Source of the DNA: Egibacter sp. | GTDB lineage: Bacteria; Actinomycetota; Nitriliruptoria; Euzebyales; Egibacteraceae | DNA length: 35,891 bases | Direction: 5' to 3' | Assembly: GCA_003553795.1 (NCBI GenBank) | Contig: PWFH01000222.1 | Span: 1 to 35,891, forward strand | Shown here: one piece after another, positions 30,422 through 35,891 of the stretch | Layout: the number at the start of each line of letters is the position of its first letter | How positions within the stretch are numbered: the first letter of the stretch is position 1 | Made by a program: the position numbers and the translations under genes | Notes under the pieces: model-generated | What the model was told of the DNA's origin: nothing | Databases searched by the model: none | The model's input: only the letters and a program-made list of their open reading frames with translations

Positions 30422-32059
30422 ATGGCCGGAACGGTCGACGACACCGAGGCCTCCGGCCAGCCGGGGCCCCCTCCGGCACTCGGTCCCCCGAAGCCGCCAG
30501 GCGTCCTCGCGCGCTTCGGGGAGACGACCTCGGGGGTGATCGCCAAGCTCCTCGCGCTCGCGGCGATGAATGCCGCGGCGCTGTGGATGATCCTGCGGAT
30601 GGTGACCCTCGAGGCGCCGTGGTGGGCACTGACGCTCACGGTCCTCGCGACGCTCGTGCTGAACTGGGTCTACCTCGGCAAGCGCAAGCTCCCCTTGAAG
30701 TACCTCGTGCCGGGGACGATCTTCCTCATCGTCTTCCAGCTCTACCCCTTCGTCTACACCTTCTACATCGGCTTCACGAACTACGGCCAGGGCCAGGTGC
30801 TCACCCAGGAGCAGGCCAGCGACGTCATCGAGCGGCGCTCGGTGCAGGCCATGCCCGACGCCCCGCGCTTCGGCGTCACCCCGATGGCCGACGACGGCAC
30901 CCCGGCGATGCTGCTCGAAGCGGCTGACGGCAGCCTCGCCCTCGGCACCGCGGAGGGCTTCCTGCCGCTCGAGGAGGCCGACGAGGTCGTCCGCGAGGCC
31001 GACGAGGTCGTCGCCGTCGAGGGCTTCGAACGGCTCTCCCTCGGCGAGGCGCAGGACCGCATCGACGAGTTCGCCGAGCTCGAGGTGCCGCTGCCCGACG
31101 AGGGCGTCATCGAGCTCACGAGCCTGACCCAGGCGACCCAGCTCGAGCAGCGCTTCGTCTACGACGAGGAGGCCGACGCCCTCGTCGACCAGCTCGACGG
31201 GACGGTCTACCCCGCCGATCCCGAGGCGGGGGCCTACCGCGACCCCGACACCGGGCAGCGACTGGCCGGCGCCCCCGGCTGGCGCGTCGTCGTCGGCTGG
31301 GACAACTTCACCCGCGCCTTCACCGACGAGCGGATCCGCGACCCCTTCCTCGGCGTGCTCGTCTGGACCTACGTCTTCGCGCTGGGATCGACCGCGGGGA
31401 CCTTCGCCCTCGGGCTGCTGCTCGCGCTCGTCCTCAACCATCCGGGGGTCAAGGGCCGGCGCCTGTGGCGCGCGCTCATCATCATCCCCTACGCGCTGCC
31501 GACGTTCCTCACCGCCCTCATCTGGCGGGGGATGATGAACCGCAGCTTCGGGGTCCTCAACGACCTCATCGGCTACCCGATCCCCTGGCTCGTCGACCCG
31601 ACGATGGCGAAGGTCAGCGTCCTGCTCGTCAACCTCTGGTTCGGCTTCCCCTACATGTTCATCATCATCACCGGGGCGCTGCAGTCGATCCCCGGCGACC
31701 TCTACGAGGCCGCGCAGGTCGACGGCGCGTCCGGCTGGGGCCGCTTCCGCCGCATCACCCTGCCGCTGCTGCTCGTGTCGACCGCGCCGGTGCTGCTCGC
31801 GACCTTCGCCTTCAACTTCAACAACTTCAACGTCATCTACCTCGTCACCGGGGGCAACCCGCCGGTGTCAGGGGCGGCGAGCCCGGTGGGGCACTCCGAC
31901 ATCCTCATCAGCTACACCTACCGCATCGCCTTCGAGACCGGCGGGGGGCAGGACTACGGCCTCGGGGCGGTCGTGGCGATCGTGACCTTCCTCATGGTGG
32001 CGATCATCTCGGCGATCACCTTCCGCTACATCCGCCCGCTCGAGGAGGTCCACCGATGA
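30422..32059 (+). CDS. malF: Maltodextrin ABC importer permease MalF
   Basis: A 545-residue inner-membrane permease. A Pro-rich cytosolic start precedes three TM helices (to about residue 120), then a large extracytoplasmic loop of about 175 acidic residues in the MalF P2 position, then five further TM helices. The ATPase-docking EAA loop is present as EAAQVDGASGWGRFRRITLP. The long P2-like loop is a MalF hallmark and contacts the binding protein. I prefer the ATG at 30422 because GAGAGG precedes it with about 9 nt spacing; the ATG at 30404 lacks a ribosome-binding site. The stop overlaps malG by 4 bp. Confidence 0.93.
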   Translation: MAGTVDDTEASGQPGPPPALGPPKPPGVLARFGETTSGVIAKLLALAAMNAAALWMILRMVTLEAPWWALTLTVLATLVLNWVYLGKRKLPLKYLVPGTIFLIVFQLYPFVYTFYIGFTNYGQGQVLTQEQASDVIERRSVQAMPDAPRFGVTPMADDGTPAMLLEAADGSLALGTAEGFLPLEEADEVVREADEVVAVEGFERLSLGEAQDRIDEFAELEVPLPDEGVIELTSLTQATQLEQRFVYDEEADALVDQLDGTVYPADPEAGAYRDPDTGQRLAGAPGWRVVVGWDNFTRAFTDERIRDPFLGVLVWTYVFALGSTAGTFALGLLLALVLNHPGVKGRRLWRALIIIPYALPTFLTALIWRGMMNRSFGVLNDLIGYPIPWLVDPTMAKVSVLLVNLWFGFPYMFIIITGALQSIPGDLYEAAQVDGASGWGRFRRITLPLLLVSTAPVLLATFAFNFNNFNVIYLVTGGNPPVSGAASPVGHSDILISYTYRIAFETGGGQDYGLGAVVAIVTFLMVAIISAITFRYIRPLEEVHR

Positions 32060-32979
32060 GCGCCGCGCCCGACACCGACACCACCCGTCGCGGGCCGGCG
32101 CCGCCGCGGCGCAAGGACCCCGGCACGGGCTTTCGCTGGTCGCGCTGGTTCGCCGAGGTCGGGTGGCGCTACCTCGTGCTCGCGGCCGCGCTCGCCTTCG
32201 CGCTCTTCCCCGTCGTCTGGGTGGTCTCGGCGGCCTTCAACCCCACCGGCTCGATCGCCGCCCAGCAGCTCATCCCCGACGAGCCGAGCGTCGTGAACTT
32301 CGAGGTGCTCTTCGCCCGGCCCTTCTGGCGCTGGTTCGCCAACTCGATGATCGTCGCGGGCGTCAGCGCCGCGGGCACGGTCCTGCTCACCGCCCTGTCG
32401 GCCTACGTCTTCAGCCGCATGCGCTTCAGCGGCCGGCGCACGTCGCTGCTGGGCCTGCTGCTGCTGCAGATGCTCCCGCAGTTCCTCGCGATCATCGCGA
32501 TCTTCCTCATGATGACCTCGATCGGGCGCTACTTCCCCGAGTTCGGCCTCAACACCCTCGCGGGGCTCATCGCGATCTACCTCGGCGGCGCGCTCGGGCT
32601 CAACACCTGGCTCATGAAGGGCTTCTTCGACACCGTGCCCGCCGACCTCGACGAGTCCGCCGCGGTCGACGGGGCGAGCCACGCGCAGATCTTCTGGCGG
32701 ATCATCATGCCGCTGGTCACGCCGATCCTCGCGGTCATCATGCTCCTGTCGTTCATCGTCGCGCTCAACGACTTCATCGTGCAGTCGGTGCTGCTGCGCA
32801 GCGAGGAGCAGTACACCCTCGCCGTCGGGCTCTACCTCTTCGTCGCCGAGGACTACGGCGCCCGCTGGGGGCCCTTCGCCGCCGGGGCCCTGCTCGCCGG
32901 CGTGCCGGTGGCGATCCTCTTCCTCTTCCTCCAGCGCTACATCACCTCCGGGCTCACCCTCGGCGCGGTGAAGGGGTGA
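32056..32979 (+). CDS. malG: Maltodextrin ABC importer permease MalG
   Basis: A 307-residue permease with six TM helices after a 30-residue basic, Pro-rich N-terminus. The EAA loop is ESAAVDGASHAQIFWRIIMP (first residues Glu-Ser-Ala-Ala instead of Glu-Ala-Ala), and the protein ends YITSGLTLGAVKG, the conserved MalG C-terminus that reaches into the ATPase dimer. The ATG at 32056 overlaps the malF stop; open frame further upstream is shadow of malF. No malK gene follows. In actinobacteria a shared ATPase (MsiK) often serves such importers, so the ATPase is probably encoded elsewhere. Confidence 0.94.
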   Translation: MSAAPDTDTTRRGPAPPRRKDPGTGFRWSRWFAEVGWRYLVLAAALAFALFPVVWVVSAAFNPTGSIAAQQLIPDEPSVVNFEVLFARPFWRWFANSMIVAGVSAAGTVLLTALSAYVFSRMRFSGRRTSLLGLLLLQMLPQFLAIIAIFLMMTSIGRYFPEFGLNTLAGLIAIYLGGALGLNTWLMKGFFDTVPADLDESAAVDGASHAQIFWRIIMPLVTPILAVIMLLSFIVALNDFIVQSVLLRSEEQYTLAVGLYLFVAEDYGARWGPFAAGALLAGVPVAILFLFLQRYITSGLTLGAVKG

Positions 32980-34790
32980 GGCCGACCACGCCGCTGGCTG
33001 CGCCCCACCACGACGGCTCCCCGCGCTACGCCGCCACCGAGGCCCCGGCCCTCGGCGAGCACGTCGAGGTGAGGGTGCGCGTGCCCGACGCCGCCGGGGT
33101 CGACGCGGTCACGACGCGGTGGGTCGCCGACGGCGAGCCCGAGTACGCCGCCGCCGAGGTCGCCGCCCGCGAGCCCGGGGTGACGTGGTGGCGCGCGCGT
33201 GTGGAGGTCGCCAACCCCCTCACCCCCTACCGCTTCCTCCTCCAGGGGCCAGGGGGCTACCGCTGGCTCACCGCCGCCGGCGTCGTCGACTTCGACCCTG
33301 CCGACGCGACCGACTTCCGCCTCAGCGCCCACGAGCCGCCACCGACGTGGGCCGGCGACGCGGTGTGCTACCAGGTCTTCCCCGACCGCTTCGCGCGCGC
33401 CGGGGAAGCGCCGCTGCCGGACTGGGCGCTGCCGGCGGACTGGGAGGACCCGGTGCGCCGCGGCGGGCCCGAGGCGATGCGCCAGCTCTATGGCGGAGAC
33501 CTCGACGGCGTCACCGCCCGCCTCGACCACGTCGCCGACCTCGGCGCCGACGTCGTCTACCTCAACCCGGTCTTCCCGGCCCCGTCGAACCACCGCTACA
33601 ACGCTGCGAGCTTCGACGAGGTCGACCCCGCCCTTGGCGGCGACCCCGCCCTCGCCCGCCTGCTCGACGCCGCCGCAGCCAGGGGCGTCCGCGTGCTCGG
33701 CGACCTCACCCCCAACCACTGCGGCTCGACGCACCCGTGGTTCCTCACCGCCCAGGCCGACGCCGGGAGCGTCGAGGCCGGCTTCTTCACCTTCGAGCGC
33801 CACCCCGACCGCTACGCGACCTGGCTCGGCGTCCCGACGCTGCCCAAGCTCGACCACCGCGACCCCGAGCTGCGACGGCGCCTCTTCGACCCCGACGACG
33901 GCATCGTCGCGCGCTGGGTCCGCGCGGGCCTCTCCGGTTGGCGCGTCGACGTGGCGAACATGACCGGGCGGCAGGGCGCCACCGACCTCACCCGCGAGGT
34001 CGCGCGGGACATGCGGGCGGCCCTGCGCGCCGCCGACCCCGAGGCGCTGCTCATCGCCGAGCACGCCTTCGACGCCTCCGCCGACCTCGCCGGCGACGGC
34101 TGGCACGGGACGATGGACTACGCGGGCTTCACCCGGCCGGTGTGGTCGTGGCTCGCCACCACCGGGGAGGTCGACTACCTCGGCTCGCCACTGCCCCTGC
34201 CGCGCTTCGACGGCGGCCAGCTCGTCGCGTCGCTCACCGCCCTGCGCGCGGCCATGCCCTGGCGCAGCGCCCGGCACAACCTCACGCTCCTCGGCTCCCA
34301 CGACACCTCCCGCTTCCGCACCGTCGTCGGCGGCGACCGCGCACGGCAGCGCGTCGGGCTCGGCCTGCTCATGACCCTGCCGGGTGTGCCCTCGGTCTTC
34401 GCCGGCGACGAGATCGGCCTGACCGGACGCGACAACGAGGAGGCGCGCCAGCCGATGCCGTGGGACCGGCGGCGCTGGGACCACGACACCCTCGCGACCT
34501 ACCGCGAGCTCATCGGCCTGCGCCGCGCCCACGTCGCGCTGCGCCGCGGCGGGCTGCGCTGGGCCCACGTCGGCGCCGACGTCGTCGTCTTCCTCCGCGA
34601 GCACCCCGCCGAGCGCCTGCTCGTCGCCATCGCCCGCAGCGCCCACGAGCCCGTCGACCTCGATGCGCGCGGCGTCGGCGCCGAGCGCGCCAGCGCCCTC
34701 CTCGACGGCGAGGACCTCGTGGCCGCCGATGGTCGGCTGCGCCTCGGCGGGGACGGCCCGCGCGTCGCGCTGTGGCGCCTCGAGGCCTGA
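32976..34790 (+). CDS. Cytoplasmic GH13 neopullulanase/maltodextrin glucosidase-like enzyme
   Basis: A 604-residue GH13 enzyme without signal peptide. The first 110 or so residues form a beta-sandwich like CBM34 (VEVRVRVPDAAG to YRWLTAAGVVDFDP), then the barrel starts at AVCYQVFPDRFARAG. That domain order is typical of GH13_20/GH13_21 (cyclomaltodextrinase, neopullulanase, MalZ). Catalytic Asp325 (GWRVDVANM), Glu362 (LLIAEHAFD) and Asp443 (LLGSHDTSR) are present. It would cut imported maltodextrins to glucose and maltose. The GTG at 32976-32978 overlaps the malG stop as GTGA; no ATG lies near the domain start, so translational coupling is likely. Confidence 0.92.
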   Translation: MRPTTPLAAPHHDGSPRYAATEAPALGEHVEVRVRVPDAAGVDAVTTRWVADGEPEYAAAEVAAREPGVTWWRARVEVANPLTPYRFLLQGPGGYRWLTAAGVVDFDPADATDFRLSAHEPPPTWAGDAVCYQVFPDRFARAGEAPLPDWALPADWEDPVRRGGPEAMRQLYGGDLDGVTARLDHVADLGADVVYLNPVFPAPSNHRYNAASFDEVDPALGGDPALARLLDAAAARGVRVLGDLTPNHCGSTHPWFLTAQADAGSVEAGFFTFERHPDRYATWLGVPTLPKLDHRDPELRRRLFDPDDGIVARWVRAGLSGWRVDVANMTGRQGATDLTREVARDMRAALRAADPEALLIAEHAFDASADLAGDGWHGTMDYAGFTRPVWSWLATTGEVDYLGSPLPLPRFDGGQLVASLTALRAAMPWRSARHNLTLLGSHDTSRFRTVVGGDRARQRVGLGLLMTLPGVPSVFAGDEIGLTGRDNEEARQPMPWDRRRWDHDTLATYRELIGLRRAHVALRRGGLRWAHVGADVVVFLREHPAERLLVAIARSAHEPVDLDARGVGAERASALLDGEDLVAADGRLRLGGDGPRVALWRLEA

Positions 34791-34913
34791 GCGTCTCGGC
34801 CCGGGCCGGCGAGCTGGGGCGCGGCGCTACAGGTGGGCCGCGGTGCTGCCGACACTGAGGTCAGCCCGCGACGTCGCCGCCGCGGCGCGACGACCGTGAC
34901 GAGAGAGGCGAGC

Positions 34914-35891
34914 ATGCCGCCCAGCGCCGAGTCCCCCCAGACCCTCGACCACGTCGGCTCGAGCGACTACGCGCGCCGCTTCGGCCGCATGCTCCGCCGC
35001 GCGCGGCACACCCAGGGCCGCAGCCGTCGTCAGCTCGCGGCGACCGCCGGCTCGACGCTGTCGGCCCGCGACCTCGGCACCTACGAGCGCGGAGGGGTCC
35101 GGCTGGGCGTCGCCGACGTCGAGCGCCTCACCGACCTCTACGGCCTCGACCTCGCCGACGTCGAGCGCGGCCGCCAGGTCGTCGTCATCGACCTCGACGC
35201 CGGGCAGCTCAACGTCGCCGGCGAGGTCGTCGCGCTGCCCGCCGACGCCGACCCGGCCGAGGCGCTCCAGCGCTACGTCGGCGTCGTCAACCGCCTGCGG
35301 CAACAGCCGATGCGCACACCCGCGACGCTGCGCACCGACGACGCCCGGGCCCTCGCCGAGGCCTTCGAGCTCGACAGCGAGGAGCTCATCGAGCTGCTCA
35401 CCGAGGCACTCGGGGAGTACGCCACGCAGCGCCGCCGCCTCCACGCGCTGCGCGGCGGCGGCGGCAGCCTCGCCGTCGTCGTCGTGCTCGGCGTCGCGGG
35501 CGCGACGCTCGGCGAACGGGGCCATGCCGACCTCGACGACGCGCTCGCCCCCGCCGCGGTGAGCGCCGAGCCCGAGGGCCTCGACGCCGAGGACGCGACC
35601 GCGCTCCCCGAGCCGGAGCCGCTCGCCGACCCCGCCACCCGCTTCGGCCCCGACCTCGACCCAGCCGTCGAGACGCGCGAGCCGACGGCGGAGCCCTCCA
35701 CCGAGCCCTCCCCGCAAGCCCAGCCGGCACCAGAGCCCTCACCCGAGCCCTCCCCGCAGGCCCAGCCGGCACCAGAGCCCTCACCCGAGCCCTCGCCCTC
35801 CCCGTCGCCCGAGGCGACCGACGAGGCCTTCGTCGACGAGACGAACATCGACGCCCCCGACGGCCCCGTCGTCATCGAGGCCGAGGAGGCC
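34914..35891 (+). CDS. Membrane-tethered BldD-like regulator (3' end cut by window)
   Basis: At least 326 residues, open to the right edge. Residues 19-85 match the BldD helix-turn-helix (DYARRFGRMLRRAR, LGTYERGGVRLGVADVERL). Residues 88-170 match the BldD ligand domain (VVVIDLDAG, LQRYVGVVNRLR, LRTDDARALAEAF). From memory, BldD binds c-di-GMP through RGD-x8-RQDD; here the aligned positions read Arg129-Gln-Gln, eight residues, then Arg140-Thr-Asp-Asp, so the first half is degenerate. A Gly stretch and a short hydrophobic segment (about 185-200, LAVVVVLGVAGATLG) follow, then a long Pro/Glu/Ser-rich tail with two 14-residue repeats. Cytosolic HTH, one TM and an outer disordered tail resemble RodZ in topology. 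GAGAGG precedes the ATG. The gap 34791-34913 holds nothing else clear. Confidence 0.8.
   Translation, partial: MPPSAESPQTLDHVGSSDYARRFGRMLRRARHTQGRSRRQLAATAGSTLSARDLGTYERGGVRLGVADVERLTDLYGLDLADVERGRQVVVIDLDAGQLNVAGEVVALPADADPAEALQRYVGVVNRLRQQPMRTPATLRTDDARALAEAFELDSEELIELLTEALGEYATQRRRLHALRGGGGSLAVVVVLGVAGATLGERGHADLDDALAPAAVSAEPEGLDAEDATALPEPEPLADPATRFGPDLDPAVETREPTAEPSTEPSPQAQPAPEPSPEPSPQAQPAPEPSPEPSPSPSPEATDEAFVDETNIDAPDGPVVIEAEEA
35703..35786 (+). repeat. Two 42-bp tandem repeats within the BldD-like gene
   Basis: 35703-35744 and 35745-35786 are identical except for one synonymous base (CAA/CAG). Each encodes EPSPQAQPAPEPSP. A partial third unit follows. The near-identity suggests recent duplication, so the length may vary between strains. 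Confidence 0.85.

Noticed and set aside
28997-31441. Long minus-strand open frame opposite malE and malF
   Set aside because: The composition is shadow-like (Val/Asp/Glu/Gly repeats) and has no motifs; the plus-strand genes are certain.

Overview
The window is about 36 kb of very GC-rich (roughly 72%) chromosomal DNA with tight gene packing, many 4-bp ATGA/GTGA overlaps, frequent GTG starts and several leaderless promoters (TANNNT 6-8 nt before the start). Together with a BldD-like protein, a lipoprotein-anchored maltose-type importer with no ATPase gene beside it, and an actinobacterial-type LexA box, this points to Actinomycetota. The acidic proteins and a PgpH-type c-di-AMP phosphodiesterase suggest a deep-branching lineage such as Nitriliruptoria or relatives. 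That placement is an inference, not a proof. I see no rRNA, tRNA, CRISPR array, insertion sequence or phage gene; it reads as core and metabolic chromosome.

Layout. 1-3.1 kb: a LexA-box-like site, an HU nucleoid protein with terminator, an ArsC/Spx-fold protein lacking its catalytic Cys, a short-chain dehydrogenase, and a coupled glutaredoxin-like/EamA transporter pair. 3.2-15.2 kb: a long minus-strand run reading ABC-F ATPase, ABC exporter, glutamate synthase large subunit (gltB), then an ABC-2 type exporter of one ATPase and two permeases. The last four genes of this run overlap by 4-8 bp. 15.2-17.8 kb (plus): an unknown 4-TM protein and a PgpH-like 7TM-HD phosphodiesterase. 17.8-19.7 kb (minus): an orphan NuoF-like flavo-iron-sulfur protein with a small 4-TM protein. 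19.9-24.1 kb (minus): alpha-glucan phosphorylase plus a GH13 alpha-glucosidase. 24.3-27.8 kb (plus): a DASS anion transporter, an atypical histidine kinase with a cNMP-binding fold, and a stand-alone receiver. 27.8-34.8 kb: a LacI regulator divergent from malEFG plus a cytoplasmic neopullulanase-like GH13 enzyme. 34.9 kb to the right edge: a truncated gene for a BldD-like DNA-binding protein that carries a membrane segment and a Pro/Glu-rich tail.

How it fits together. Two clusters handle alpha-glucans. The LacI-controlled importer brings in maltodextrins and the coupled GH13 enzyme hydrolyses them inside the cell, while GlgP and the second GH13 enzyme turn dextrins or glycogen into glucose-1-phosphate and glucose. 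No MalK-type ATPase is present, so a shared MsiK-like ATPase elsewhere is likely. The most unusual object is the membrane-tethered BldD-like protein at the right edge. It keeps the BldD DNA-binding and ligand-domain layout, but its first c-di-GMP motif is degenerate.
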